Of a stretch of DNA of 64,000 bases, positions 32,687 through 42,018 are shown piece after piece; the stretch's first letter is position 1; each line of letters begins with the position of its first letter. The position numbers and the translations under genes were made by a program. This DNA comes from an uncultured Eubacteriales bacterium (GTDB lineage Bacteria; Bacillota; Clostridia; Oscillospirales; Butyricicoccaceae), in assembly GCA_934395135.1 (NCBI GenBank), contig CAKRRK010000008.1, positions 1 through 64,000 of the forward strand, written 5' to 3'. The notes beneath the pieces are model-generated. The model saw only the letters and a list, made by a program, of their open reading frames with translations, had not been told where the DNA came from and did no database searches.

Positions 32687-33667
32687 TTACCGGATCCGGG
32701 GCAGAACCCCGAAATAAGCTAACACACACATTCCCACCGTAAGCAGGGAAAATGTCACAACAATTTCTTTTTCGCTCCAGCCGCACATCTCAAAATGATG
32801 GTGGATAGGCGCCATTTTAAACAGCCGCTTCCCTCCGGTAGCCTTAAAATACAGCACCTGGAGGATATCGGAAACCGTTTCGATAATATAAACAAGGCCG
32901 ACCAGAATCAAAATCAAAGGCATATCGCATGCAAATGCCAGTCCGGCCACGCAGCCGCCCAGAAACAGGGAGCCGGTATCGCCCATAAACACTTTGGCGG
33001 GATTGAAATTATAGATCAGAAATGCCGCCAGCCCTCCCGCAAGCGCCGCCGCAAAAACACTGACGGAAGAAATCCGCGCCACGATGCCGTAAACAATAAA
33101 AAATACCGCAACCGGCAGCGTAACGCCGGCCGCCAGCCCGTCGATGCCGTCCGTCAAATTGACCGCATTCACCGTGCCAACGATGACAAATGCGGCAAAA
33201 ATCATATACACCAGCCAATGGAGATGGAGCGTCGTATTGACAAAGGGGATGTACAAATCCGTGGACAAAGATCCCTGCATCCGCAGCACCGTGACAAAAA
33301 TCACCGCCGCCAAAATTTGCAGCGCCAGCTTCTGCTTGGGTGTCAGCCCCATATTCTGCTTTTTCTTTACCTTGGCATAATCGTCCACAAAGCCAATCAG
33401 CCCGAACACCACGGAAATGCCCACCATTGGCAGAATGCTCGCCGTTGTGCTGCCTGTCGCCAGCAGGACAATGGAAATCACGGCAATGGGAACAATAAAC
33501 ATAAATCCCCCCATCGTCGGGGTATATTGCTTCGCCATATGCCACTTTGGCCCGATTTCCAATATTTTTTGCCCAAATTTCATTTTTTGCAGCTTTTTGA
33601 TCACCATCGGCCCGATCGCCGCCGTAATCAAAAACGTCAGCACAACCGCCAGAATTATGCCCTTCAT
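32687..33667 (-). CDS. mraY: Phospho-N-acetylmuramoyl-pentapeptide transferase
   Basis: A 326-residue membrane enzyme making lipid I from UDP-MurNAc-pentapeptide and undecaprenyl phosphate. Ten helices; motifs KQYTPTMGGFMFI, the catalytic FVDDYAK, NAVNLTDGIDGLAAG, the metal site VFMGDTGSLFLGG, and MAPIHHHFEMCGWSE. The ATG follows TAGGAGAGGAAGTAGA and overlaps the murF stop by four bases (ATGA). Confidence 0.97.
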   Translation of the reverse strand: MKGIILAVVLTFLITAAIGPMVIKKLQKMKFGQKILEIGPKWHMAKQYTPTMGGFMFIVPIAVISIVLLATGSTTASILPMVGISVVFGLIGFVDDYAKVKKKQNMGLTPKQKLALQILAAVIFVTVLRMQGSLSTDLYIPFVNTTLHLHWLVYMIFAAFVIVGTVNAVNLTDGIDGLAAGVTLPVAVFFIVYGIVARISSVSVFAAALAGGLAAFLIYNFNPAKVFMGDTGSLFLGGCVAGLAFACDMPLILILVGLVYIIETVSDILQVLYFKATGGKRLFKMAPIHHHFEMCGWSEKEIVVTFSLLTVGMCVLAYFGVLPRIR

Positions 33668-35040
33668 TCTACTTCCTCTCCTAAAAACAGCTTTAACGAC
33701 ACTTCCATCCGCATTCCGCGGCTTCCTTTAAACAGCAGGGCGTCTCCCGGCCGGCAGTCCCGCCGCAGCGCCGCCGCCAGCCCGTCATGGCTTTTGCAGA
33801 GAAAAATCGCTTCCTCCGCCATACCCCCTGCAAGAGCGCCTTCCTTATATTCCTCTGCCCCTTCGCCGTAAAGATACAGAGCATCGCAGCATGCCGCTGC
33901 TTTTCTGCCCACGCTCCGGTGTCCCTGGATCCGATACGCGCCCAGCTCCATCATGCCGCCCAGCACGCCAATTTTGCGCCCTGGAACGGCAAGCTCAGAA
34001 AGCACCGCCAGCGCTGCCAGCATAGAATCCGGGCTGGCGTTATAGCAGTCCTCATAAACAAAAAAACCGTTTTTTTCATACAGCCTCTGCCGCATTCCCA
34101 CGGTTTCATACCGGGCAAGGCCGGCAGAAATTTCCTCCGGCGTAAGCCCCAGGGCCAGCGCCGCACCGGCAGCCGCCAAGGCATTCATCACATTATGGCG
34201 GCCCGGCGTCCGGAGCACACAGGGGAACCGGCTGTCCCGGCAGACAATCTCAAAGCGCACACAGCCGTCCCGCAGGGCAATCCTCTCCGCCCGGATATCG
34301 CAAGCCGGATTCTCTATGCCAAAATATAGGGTACGGAAAGGAATCTCCTCTTTTTTGTCAAACAGCAGCGGCTCGTCACCATTTAATACCGCCGTCCCAT
34401 TGGGAGACAATCCTTCCAACAATTCCAGTTTTGCCCGGCAGATGCCCTCTCTTGATCCTAAAAACTCAATGTGGGACACGCCGATGTTGGTAATAACCGC
34501 CACATCCGGCCGGGCCGCCGCCGTCATAGAGGCAATTTCCCCAAAGTCTGACATCCCCATTTCCAGTACCGCGCACTGATACTCGTCGGAAAAGCGGAAA
34601 ATGGTTTTTGGCAAGCCAATCTGGTTGTTGAAGTTTCCTTCGGTTTTCAGCGTATGCCACCGCTGGCTCAGAACAGACCAGATCATTTCCTTTGTGGTGG
34701 TTTTTCCCACGCTGCCCGTAAGGCCCACCACCGGGAAGGAAAAGTTTCCCCGATAGCCTGCCGCAATGTCCAGCAGCGCCTGCCTGGTATCCTCCACATA
34801 CACTGCCGGCACCGGGATATCCAGGTCTCCGCCATGGGACACCACTGCCCGGGCGCCGTTTGCCACCGCATCGCCGATGAAGTCATGGCCGTCAAACCGT
34901 TCGCCTTTAATGGCCACAAACAGGCAGCCCTCCGGAATCTCCCGGGAGGAGGTCGAGATGGCTTCTATGGTTTCATCCGTCACCACCGACAGCCTGCCGC
35001 CGGTGTAGTGCTGAATTTTTTTTAAACTAATTGGTTTCAT
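33664..35040 (-). CDS. murF: UDP-MurNAc-tripeptide D-alanyl-D-alanine ligase
   Basis: A 458-residue cytoplasmic Mur ligase adding D-Ala-D-Ala. Three domains are visible: the N-terminal substrate domain with STSSREIPEGCLFVAIKG and GHDF, the ATPase with P-loop GLTGSVGKTTTKEM, and the C-terminal domain with VLGGMMELG and LFKGSRGMRME. ATG at 35040 follows GGAGAGGG. It is 44 bases after murE and overlaps mraY. Confidence 0.96.
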   Translation of the reverse strand: MKPISLKKIQHYTGGRLSVVTDETIEAISTSSREIPEGCLFVAIKGERFDGHDFIGDAVANGARAVVSHGGDLDIPVPAVYVEDTRQALLDIAAGYRGNFSFPVVGLTGSVGKTTTKEMIWSVLSQRWHTLKTEGNFNNQIGLPKTIFRFSDEYQCAVLEMGMSDFGEIASMTAAARPDVAVITNIGVSHIEFLGSREGICRAKLELLEGLSPNGTAVLNGDEPLLFDKKEEIPFRTLYFGIENPACDIRAERIALRDGCVRFEIVCRDSRFPCVLRTPGRHNVMNALAAAGAALALGLTPEEISAGLARYETVGMRQRLYEKNGFFVYEDCYNASPDSMLAALAVLSELAVPGRKIGVLGGMMELGAYRIQGHRSVGRKAAACCDALYLYGEGAEEYKEGALAGGMAEEAIFLCKSHDGLAAALRRDCRPGDALLFKGSRGMRMEVSLKLFLGEEVE

Positions 35041-35084
35041 ATTCCCTCTCCGCGTGTATTGTTTCGCCGGTTCCGGCCATCCGT

Positions 35085-36524
35085 TTATTTCTGAAAATAA
35101 TCCGCGACAATTTCCCGTTCATCCATATGGTGCTTCACATGGTTTACTTCCTGATAGGTTTCATGCCCCTTGCCCATCAACAGCACGGTGTCTCCCTGCC
35201 CCGCGATATCCATCGCATGATAAATAGCCTCCCGCCGATCCACAATGGCCTCTACCGGACATGCCGCCTGCTCCATGCCACGTAAAATATCCGCGACGAT
35301 GGCGGCGGGATCTTCTGTCCGGGGATTGTCGGAAGTGACCACGCAATAATCCGCCAGACGGGCGGCGATGGCGCCCATCTTGGGCCGTTTGGTTTTATCC
35401 CGGTCTCCGCCGCAGCCAAAGACCGCGATCACCCGGCCCTGTGTATAGCCCTTTACGGCCCGAAGTACGTTCTCCACCCCATCCGGGGAATGGGCATAAT
35501 CGATGAGTACGGTGTAATCCGTGTCCGTGGGCACAACTTCCACACGGCCTTTCACACCGGCGGCCTCGGACAGCGCCTGAGCGGACTGTTCCAGGGGAAT
35601 GCCAAGGGCGTGGGCGCAGCCCAGCGCCGTCAGCGCGTTATACACGGAAAATTCTCCGGGAATTCCCAGGCGCACCCGGGCGATTTCCCCTTTGGACACC
35701 GCCGCAAAGCGAACGCCGTCGCTTTTGAGCACAATATTCTTCGCCACAATATCCCCTGCATCCTGTTTGGCCGAATATGTGATAACAGGACAGGCCGCAG
35801 CCTCCAGCATCACCGGCGCCGCCGGATCGTCAAGGTTTACCACCCCGGTTTCACAGATGGCAAACAGCATTGCCTTGGCGGCGGCATACGCCTCCATGGT
35901 TTTGTGAAAATCCAGATGGTCCTGGGTCAGGTTTGTAAACGCGCCCACCGCAAACCGCAGACCGTATACCCGGTCCAGCACCAGGGAGTGGGAGGAAACC
36001 TCCATAATCACATAATCGCAGCCCTTATCTGCCATGGTACGGAACAGACGATGCAGTTCAAACGATTCCGGCGTGGTCCGTTCGGTTTCCAATACTTCCT
36101 GGCCGATTAGGTTTTGATTCGTCCCGATAAGCCCAACCTTGTGTCCGCAATCCTCCAAAATCTGTTTCATCAGATATGTGGTGGTGGTTTTTCCGTTGGT
36201 GCCGGTCACGCCGATGAGCTTGAGCGCGGCGGCCGGGTTCCCGAACCGGTTTGCTCCGATGACGGCAAGCCCCCGGCGGGTATTTTCAATGCGCACGAAA
36301 GAACAGGGGCATTCCGGCGCTTTTTCGCAGATGACCACCGCCGCGCCGTTTGCCGCCGCGGCCTCCATATACTGGTGTCCGTCGGTTTCAAAGCCGCAGA
36401 CCGCCACAAAAGCGTCTCCTTCTTTTACCTGCCGGGAGTCATACCGCACCTCTGCGATTTCTGTATCCAGATCCGCGTTGCTCTCCAGGATTGCAATGCC
36501 GTTTAACAGTTCCGATAGTTTCAC
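35085..36524 (-). CDS. murE: UDP-MurNAc-L-alanyl-D-glutamate--meso-2,6-diaminopimelate ligase
   Basis: A 479-residue Mur ligase. P-loop GVTGTNGKTTTTYLM, carbamylated-lysine region around AYAAAKAMLF, and the specificity motif SDNPRTEDP. DNPR-type motifs mark enzymes that add meso-diaminopimelate rather than lysine, so the wall is probably of the mDAP type. Start is a GTG at 36524 preceded by AAAGGGG. It lies 22 bases after the PBP gene. Length is normal. Confidence 0.96.
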   Translation of the reverse strand: MKLSELLNGIAILESNADLDTEIAEVRYDSRQVKEGDAFVAVCGFETDGHQYMEAAAANGAAVVICEKAPECPCSFVRIENTRRGLAVIGANRFGNPAAALKLIGVTGTNGKTTTTYLMKQILEDCGHKVGLIGTNQNLIGQEVLETERTTPESFELHRLFRTMADKGCDYVIMEVSSHSLVLDRVYGLRFAVGAFTNLTQDHLDFHKTMEAYAAAKAMLFAICETGVVNLDDPAAPVMLEAAACPVITYSAKQDAGDIVAKNIVLKSDGVRFAAVSKGEIARVRLGIPGEFSVYNALTALGCAHALGIPLEQSAQALSEAAGVKGRVEVVPTDTDYTVLIDYAHSPDGVENVLRAVKGYTQGRVIAVFGCGGDRDKTKRPKMGAIAARLADYCVVTSDNPRTEDPAAIVADILRGMEQAACPVEAIVDRREAIYHAMDIAGQGDTVLLMGKGHETYQEVNHVKHHMDEREIVADYFQK

Positions 36525-36546
36525 TGGGAAAAACCCCTTTCCATCT

Positions 36547-38868
36547 CTATTCTCCTAAGTCTGTATTGTTGGACAAAATCACCGTAACCACCGTGCCAAG
36601 GCTAACCTTTGTTCCATAGGCGATGGACTGGCTATCCACCACCGTGGCGGCACCGGAAGTGGTGGCGACGCCCGTCACCTTCATGTAAAGGCCGGCTTCC
36701 GTCATAATCCGGTTCGCTTCCTTCATGCTGCATCCCTTGACGTCCGGCACGGTGACAAGTTCGGCCGGCTTTTCCTCTCCCATATAGAGGATGAGTTCTG
36801 CCGTCGCCGGAACCTTTACGCCGTTTGCCGGGATCTGATCGGTGACTGTATCCCCGTCGCCCACCGTCCGGCAGGAAAGGCCCTTGCTCTTGAGCACTTC
36901 TCCGGCCTGTTCGGCCGTCAGCCCTACAAGGTTCGGCACGGTGATATCCCGTCTGGAAAGCTCCTCTTCCGAATATTCCGCTTCCACGCCCAGATACGGC
37001 AAAATGTCCTCAAACACTCTGGCACAAATAGGCGCTGCGGCTGCGCCGCCGCCGGCAACAGAACCATACACCGATTCGTCAATCATAATGAGCACTGCGT
37101 ACTGGGGATCGTCCATCGGTGCCACGCCAATGAACGACGCCACATATTTATTGTTGCCGCGGGGATACTTTTCCGATGTGCCGGTTTTTCCCCCTACCCG
37201 GTAGCCTGCCACATACGCCTTTTTCCCGGTGCCGATGGATACCACCGATTCCATCGCTTTGCACATAAAATCGCTGGTTTCTTCGGAAATCACCTGCCGG
37301 ATGATCTCCGGCTCCACCGTTTCCTTTACGTTGCCCTCACTGTCTACAATCTCTTTGACAATGTGCGGCGTTTTCAGCTTGCCGTCGTCCACAATGGCAG
37401 ACACCATAGAAATCATCTGAATCGGCGTCACGGAAAAACTCTGTCCAAAGGACGAAATGGCAAGGTCCACCTTTCCGAAATTATCCGCCGCATGGAAAAT
37501 GCTGTTGGTTTCCCCCGGCAGATCCACGCCGGTTTTTTCCATCATGCCGAACGCCTTGAAATATTCCAAAAACCGTTCTCCGCCAAGCCCCAGGCCGATG
37601 TCCATCAAGGCAGGGTTGCAGGAATTTTGCAGGGCCTGCATCAGCACCTGATGTCCATGGCCCGCTTTTTTCCAGCAGCCGATGCGGGTATCAATGACAG
37701 TTTTGGAGCCGGAACAGGAAAATGTGGAATTTTCATTCACAGTTCCCTCTTCATAGGCAGAAGCCATAGTAAACAGCTTGAACGTGGATCCCGGCTCATA
37801 CAGATCGGAAATGGTCTTATTTTTCCACATGGTTTCCAGCGTATCCTTGCGGGCGCCGGATACCAGTTCCCGCACCTCTTCCGTGAGGGCGTCGGACAGG
37901 CCGGCGCTTTTGCCCTCTGTCAGATAATCGTTGCTCACGTCGCCCGCGGCATAGCCGTGTTCTTCCAGAAGGACGTTTACGCTGTCCCGCAGTTCTGCGG
38001 TCAGCGGTTCGGCGCTGACGGTGTACGGCTCGTTCAGATCAAAATCCGGCTTAGAAGCCATGCCGAGAATTTCTCCGGTCTTGACATTCATTACAATCCC
38101 GGCAACTCCCGCCGCCTCATGTTCCGCGTAAGCGGTTTCCAGATGTTTTTCCAGAAAATGCTGCACGCCCTCGTCAATCGTCAGCACCACGCCGTCCCCG
38201 TCCTGAGGGGCGATATATTGTTCGTATTCAAAGGTCATTTCTTTTCCGCCGGCGTTTTTCGCGGATACGATCCGGCCGGCTGTGCCTTCCAGCACATCGT
38301 TGTATCTGGCCTCCACACCATACAGCCCCGTGCCCTCCGCCCCGGTAAAGCCGATAACCTGAGCGGCAAAATTACCGTAGGGATAATACCGCTTGCTGTC
38401 GTCCGAAAAGGAAATGCCCTTTACGCTTTCTTCCGAAATATAGGCGCGGATCTGATCGGTGACGTCCCGTTCCACCCGCCGCTTAATGATCTGGTAGGCG
38501 GAATCCTTGGTCACTTTTTCATAAACCGAATCGTAATCCTCCTCCAGCAGTTCCGCAAGGAACCGGGATATTTTTTCCGCGTTCCCCTCTTCCACATTCC
38601 GCGGATCCACAATTACCATTTCCGTAGAAGCGCTTACCGCCAGCACTTTCATATTCCGGTCGTAAATGGTGCCGCGTTTCGGAGACACCACGGTGTCCCG
38701 CGTCTGGTTGTTAATCGCCTTGTCCTGGTAAAAATCATTCTGTATGATCTGCATATAAAACAGCCGGACGCCGACGGCGCAAAATCCGACAACGCAGAAC
38801 ACTACCATAAGAAACCTCAACCGCTTTATCATCCGCCTGTCTGGGCTTTTATCCGGACCTGTTGCCAA
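36547..38868 (-). CDS. Class B penicillin-binding protein with PASTA domains (SpoVD/PBP2-like)
   Basis: A 773-residue transpeptidase if started at the TTG at 38868, which has GGGAGGT seven bases upstream and lies beyond a terminator; a frame upstream to 38946 lacks support. One N-terminal helix (FLMVVFCVVGFCAVGVRLFYM), a dimerisation domain beginning SPKRGTIYDRN, and the transpeptidase with EPGSTFKLFT (catalytic Ser), QNSCNPA and GGKTGTSEK. Two PASTA domains end the protein (ITVPNLVGLTAEQAGEVL and VTVPDVKGCSMKEANRIM). It crosslinks septal or spore-cortex peptidoglycan with FtsW or SpoVE; which of the two cannot be decided. Confidence 0.93.
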   Translation of the reverse strand: MATGPDKSPDRRMIKRLRFLMVVFCVVGFCAVGVRLFYMQIIQNDFYQDKAINNQTRDTVVSPKRGTIYDRNMKVLAVSASTEMVIVDPRNVEEGNAEKISRFLAELLEEDYDSVYEKVTKDSAYQIIKRRVERDVTDQIRAYISEESVKGISFSDDSKRYYPYGNFAAQVIGFTGAEGTGLYGVEARYNDVLEGTAGRIVSAKNAGGKEMTFEYEQYIAPQDGDGVVLTIDEGVQHFLEKHLETAYAEHEAAGVAGIVMNVKTGEILGMASKPDFDLNEPYTVSAEPLTAELRDSVNVLLEEHGYAAGDVSNDYLTEGKSAGLSDALTEEVRELVSGARKDTLETMWKNKTISDLYEPGSTFKLFTMASAYEEGTVNENSTFSCSGSKTVIDTRIGCWKKAGHGHQVLMQALQNSCNPALMDIGLGLGGERFLEYFKAFGMMEKTGVDLPGETNSIFHAADNFGKVDLAISSFGQSFSVTPIQMISMVSAIVDDGKLKTPHIVKEIVDSEGNVKETVEPEIIRQVISEETSDFMCKAMESVVSIGTGKKAYVAGYRVGGKTGTSEKYPRGNNKYVASFIGVAPMDDPQYAVLIMIDESVYGSVAGGGAAAAPICARVFEDILPYLGVEAEYSEEELSRRDITVPNLVGLTAEQAGEVLKSKGLSCRTVGDGDTVTDQIPANGVKVPATAELILYMGEEKPAELVTVPDVKGCSMKEANRIMTEAGLYMKVTGVATTSGAATVVDSQSIAYGTKVSLGTVVTVILSNNTDLGE

Positions 38869-38921
38869 AAAGCTCCACCTCCCGCTTCCCTGTCCTCTGC
38901 GCATCCGGGAGCTGTTTTGAT

Positions 38922-38960
38922 AAAAAAGGAGTTTAAAATGAATCATGCATTTTAAACTCC
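38922..38960 (-). terminator. Intrinsic terminator between ftsL and the PBP gene
   Basis: On the minus strand GGAGTTTAAAATG (38960-38948) pairs perfectly with CATTTTAAACTCC (38940-38928), 7-nt loop, followed by TTTTTTATC. It starts 20 bases after the ftsL stop and would end or attenuate transcription inside the dcw cluster. Confidence 0.75.
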
Positions 38961-38980
38961 AAGCTCCTCAGCAATATTGT

Positions 38981-39454
38981 TTATTTGATGAAATCCAATA
39001 ACTTATTTATCGCTTCCGTAAAACCGGACGCCTTTTCACGGATTTCCGAAGAAGTACCTGAAACTTCGATTTGATCGGGGTTTGAAAGTTCAATATATTC
39101 AACCTGGCTTGCATCCATTTTTATCATATTCAGGTTATCCTCTGCGTATTCCTCCACATAAGAAAGGCTGAGCATATTTTCCTGCTGGCTTTTCAAGTAG
39201 GTATATTCGCTGTTGAGGTCGTTTAATTCCGTTGCCTTTTGGCTGGCCGTTTCCGTCAGTTGGGTAAGCGTCATATAGTTGTAAACAATGAGCAGGGCAA
39301 GAGCAGACACGACAAGGAATACCGCCACATGCTTTGGGCTGATGCTTTGCCGCCGGGGCGTTCGGACTTCTCTCAGCTGCCGCGCCGGCTGGGAAAGGCG
39401 ATACGCGCTCTCATGGTCTTTATACGCTACACTCTGTCTTGTCGCCTGTATCAT
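38981..39454 (-). CDS. ftsL: FtsL-type cell division protein
   Basis: A 157-residue bitopic protein. Basic cytoplasmic N-terminus, one helix (HVAVFLVVSALALLIVYNYM), then a coiled coil (TQLTETASQKATELNDLNSEYTYLKSQQENML) with EEYAEDNLNMIKMD, the leucine-zipper-like pattern of FtsL/septum formation initiators. It bridges FtsQ-type proteins to the septal PBP. AGGAGG precedes the ATG at 39454. Position between rsmH and the PBP gene is canonical. The tail after residue 125 is polar and poorly conserved. Confidence 0.85.
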   Translation of the reverse strand: MIQATRQSVAYKDHESAYRLSQPARQLREVRTPRRQSISPKHVAVFLVVSALALLIVYNYMTLTQLTETASQKATELNDLNSEYTYLKSQQENMLSLSYVEEYAEDNLNMIKMDASQVEYIELSNPDQIEVSGTSSEIREKASGFTEAINKLLDFIK

Positions 39455-39469
39455 AGCGCTTCCTCCTGC

Positions 39470-40399
39470 TTATAATTTCCGGCAAACCCGGAGCTTTGCG
39501 CTCCGGGCTCTCGGATTCGCTTCAATTTCCGATTCTCCCGGTAAAACAGGTTTTCGCAAAACCTCCACCCGGGGTGTTTTCCCGCAAACGCACACCGGAA
39601 AGTCTCGGGGGCATTCGCAGCCCCTGGCCGCTTTGGCAAACGCCTGCTTTACAATGCGGTCTTCCAGGGAATGAAACGTGATAACGCACAGTTTTCCTCC
39701 CGGTTTTAGCAGATCGATGGACTTGTCCATCGCTTCTTCCACCGCCTTTAGTTCGTCGTTGACGGCAATGCGGATGGCCTGGAAGCTCCGTTTGGCAGGA
39801 TGCTGCTTCTCCCGGAGCGCCTTCTGCGGCATTGCCGCCCGAATCAAATCGGAAAGTTCCGCGGTCGTTTCAACGGGTTTTGTTTCTCTGTTCCGGACAA
39901 TTGCGTCTGCAATCCGCGGCGCGAATTTCTCCTCGCCGTACTGGTACAGGATATCCCGCAGACGGTCCCGGTCGTAGGTGTTCACCACATCATACGCCGT
40001 AAGACTCTGCTGCCGGTCCATCCGCATGTCGAGAGGGGCGTCTTTCTGATAGGAAAACCCCCGTTCCGCCATATCCAGCTGCGGAGAAGATACGCCGAGG
40101 TCGAACAGTATCCCATCCACCGCCGGTATTTCCGCCGCCTGCAGCGCTTTGTCAATTTCTCTAAAATCACTCTTTATCAGGGTGACCCGCCGGTCGCAAA
40201 GCGTTTGCCTGCCGTTTTCAAGGGCCATATCGTCCTTGTCCAGGCAAATCAGCCTGCCGCCATCGGAAAGCCGCTTTAAAATCTCTCCGGAATGGCCGGC
40301 GCCGCCCAAAGTTGCGTCCACATAGATCCCGCAAGGCTTGATTTCGAGCTGCCGGATACACTCATCCAGCAAAATCGAAACATGCACAAACCCTTCCAT
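39470..40399 (-). CDS. rsmH: 16S rRNA (cytosine(1402)-N4)-methyltransferase
   Basis: A 309-residue S-adenosylmethionine enzyme (MraW) that N4-methylates C1402 of 16S rRNA. SAM site VDATLGGAGHSGEIL, then FDLGVSSPQLDMAERGFSY, the insertion with VVNTYDRDRLRDILYQYGEEKFA, and SFHSLEDRIVKQAF near the C-terminus. Its start overlaps the mraZ stop (TAATG), so translation is coupled. RsmI, which 2'-O-methylates the same nucleotide, is also in this window. Confidence 0.96.
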   Translation of the reverse strand: MEGFVHVSILLDECIRQLEIKPCGIYVDATLGGAGHSGEILKRLSDGGRLICLDKDDMALENGRQTLCDRRVTLIKSDFREIDKALQAAEIPAVDGILFDLGVSSPQLDMAERGFSYQKDAPLDMRMDRQQSLTAYDVVNTYDRDRLRDILYQYGEEKFAPRIADAIVRNRETKPVETTAELSDLIRAAMPQKALREKQHPAKRSFQAIRIAVNDELKAVEEAMDKSIDLLKPGGKLCVITFHSLEDRIVKQAFAKAARGCECPRDFPVCVCGKTPRVEVLRKPVLPGESEIEANPRARSAKLRVCRKL

Positions 40400-40815
40400 T
40401 AAAATCCGATATCCTCCATCGCGTCTTCAATGCAGTCCGAGGTAAGCGCGTCGTTGTACGCGTTCCACCGGTCCGTATCCCAAATTTCCGCATGCCCCGA
40501 TACCCCAATTACGGTGACTTCTTTCTCCAGGCCGGCATACTGCCGGAGATTCTGCGGAAGCAGGATTCTTCCCTGGCTGTCGGTTTCCACATCCGCCGCC
40601 GAGGAAAAGAAAAAACGCTGCAGGTTTCTGGCTTTTGAAATGGGAAGCTGGTTTATTTTGTCTTCCAGGATATGCCACGCTTCTTCGGGATAAATGAAGA
40701 GACAGTTGTCCAACCCTTTTGTCACGATAAAGGTGGCGCCCAGTTCTTCACGGAACTTTGCCGGAATGATGAGACGCCCTTTGGCGTCAATGGTATGCTT
40801 AAATTCACCTTTCAT
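40399..40815 (-). CDS. mraZ: Transcriptional regulator MraZ
   Basis: A 138-residue protein with two AbrB-like MraZ domains. Motifs are GEFKHTIDAKGRLIIPAKFREELG in the first half and VETDSQGRILLPQNLRQYAGLEKEVTVIGV in the second, each with the D.KGR / D.QGR...P signature. MraZ forms a ring and binds repeats in the promoter of its own dcw operon. ATG at 40815 is the usual family start; AGGTG lies upstream. First gene of the cluster, with phased repeats just upstream. Confidence 0.96.
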   Translation of the reverse strand: MKGEFKHTIDAKGRLIIPAKFREELGATFIVTKGLDNCLFIYPEEAWHILEDKINQLPISKARNLQRFFFSSAADVETDSQGRILLPQNLRQYAGLEKEVTVIGVSGHAEIWDTDRWNAYNDALTSDCIEDAMEDIGF

Positions 40816-40850
40816 TCCGTGGCACCTGCCTTTCCTTTCAAGGGTATTTC

Positions 40851-40876
40851 CAACACTTCCCCCCACTTTTCACCAC
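40851..40876 (-). promoter_or_regulatory. Three MraZ-type operator repeats
   Basis: On the minus strand GTGGTG (40876-40871), GTGGGG (40866-40861) and GTGTTG (40856-40851) occur exactly every 10 bp, between the promoter and mraZ. This matches the spaced TGGG/GTGG repeats bound by MraZ in other bacteria. Confidence 0.7.
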
Positions 40877-40885
40877 TATGGCTAT

Positions 40886-40914
40886 ATTATAACCACATCT
40901 TTCGCAAATTGCAA
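40886..40914 (-). promoter_or_regulatory. Promoter of the dcw cluster
   Basis: Minus-strand TTGCAA (40914-40909) and TATAAT (40891-40886), spacer 17 bp. Transcription would start next to the MraZ-type repeats, so binding there could block initiation. Confidence 0.75.
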
Positions 40915-41144
40915 CTGTTGTCTTTGATTTTTTTGTGTCTTTTCCATATCTTTTTGCATAAATTCCTTGATTTTCTATGATTTTTGACTATTTTTATACA
41001 ATTTCTTCCAACGTCTCTTTTTTGGAAATTTTATCCATCAACCATATCTTGTAACCGTTTTGTAATAAGAATCAATATATAGCTTTGCACCCAAGATTGC
41101 CGTAAAAATGTAAATTTTTTGTGAATAGCTCCATGCAAAACAAA

Positions 41145-41177
41145 AAAGCTTTTGCGCCTCGTGTGCGCAAAAGCTTT
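41145..41177 (-). terminator. Terminator of the HAAS/DUF4097 operon
   Basis: AAAGCTTTTGCGC (41145-41157) pairs with its complement at 41165-41177; on the minus strand it is followed by TTTTGTTTTG, 38 bases after the DUF4097 stop. Confidence 0.85.
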
Positions 41178-41214
41178 CTTCCGCAGCCTATGCTGTTTTA
41201 TAACCGGTACCCGG

Positions 41215-42018
41215 TCAAAGGGCCGCCCCATACTGCCCGGCAAGTTCCTCCAAATCATCCGGCGGATAAAGTTCCAGCACGCCTTTTCCCACCGTGCACT
41301 GTATGTCAAAACGATCCGTACCGCTGCCCGGCAGAGCCAAATCGTTGCCAAAGCCGGAATATCCGTCCTCGTTGAACCGGAGCATTCCCAGGGCATTGTC
41401 CATTTGCACCCCATAGGCCGCAGGATCACCCAATACCACCGCATGAATATAGCCTGCACCGCAGTGCAGCACATTTTCTCCAGACAGGCTGCCCGCGGCC
41501 ACAATGCCGCCCAGCCCAATGTCCAGTTTTGTGCCAAGGGAAACTACATTTTCCGCCGCAATGGCGCCTACCCCGGTTTTTACCGTAATCTGTTTTACAT
41601 AAACCCCGTCGACGCTGGTTTTTCCCACTGCCGTCCGCACCCGGATCCGGTCCAGAGTGGTAGAGGCGGGACAGGTGATCTCCAGTCGGGGAACTCCCTT
41701 CACCGACAAATACTCTCTCCACCGGACCTCTTCCTGCCGTACCCGCACTATGTTATTTTTGACTGACACGGAAAAAAAATCCTGGGGCAGATTATAGCAG
41801 CGCACCTCAAACACATCGCCCTGCGTCACCGTAACGTTTGCCGCGGGCAGGTCGATATCGACGCCCACCGCGCCGCGATACTCCCCGCTGAAGGTTAACG
41901 CGCCGCCAAACCGGACGTCCGATACACTGCCGCCCAGAAGAATCCCCAGGAGCAGCACTATGAGTCCCACGCCAAAGAGCAGGCCGCCGGCGGACAACAG
42001 ACGCTTAATCCATTTCAT
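41215..42018 (-). CDS. DUF4097 family (putative adhesin) membrane-anchored protein
   Basis: A 267-residue protein. An N-terminal membrane helix (LLSAGGLLFGVGLIVLLLGILLG) is followed by a right-handed beta structure of repeated short strands (VDIDLPAANVTVTQGDVFEVRC, LDRIRVRTAVGKTSVDGVYV, LDIGLGGIVAAGSL, LHCGAGYIHAVVLGD), the DUF4097/YvlB-like fold. Such proteins pair with DUF1700/HAAS proteins and are thought to work in envelope sensing; the mechanism is unknown. ATG at 42018 follows GGAGGT; it overlaps the upstream gene by 14 bases. Confidence 0.82.
   Translation of the reverse strand: MKWIKRLLSAGGLLFGVGLIVLLLGILLGGSVSDVRFGGALTFSGEYRGAVGVDIDLPAANVTVTQGDVFEVRCYNLPQDFFSVSVKNNIVRVRQEEVRWREYLSVKGVPRLEITCPASTTLDRIRVRTAVGKTSVDGVYVKQITVKTGVGAIAAENVVSLGTKLDIGLGGIVAAGSLSGENVLHCGAGYIHAVVLGDPAAYGVQMDNALGMLRFNEDGYSGFGNDLALPGSGTDRFDIQCTVGKGVLELYPPDDLEELAGQYGAAL

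Noticed and set aside
37363..38955. 530-codon plus-strand frame opposite the PBP gene
   Set aside because: Antisense shadow of a gene with all transpeptidase motifs; no start signal and no recognisable domain.
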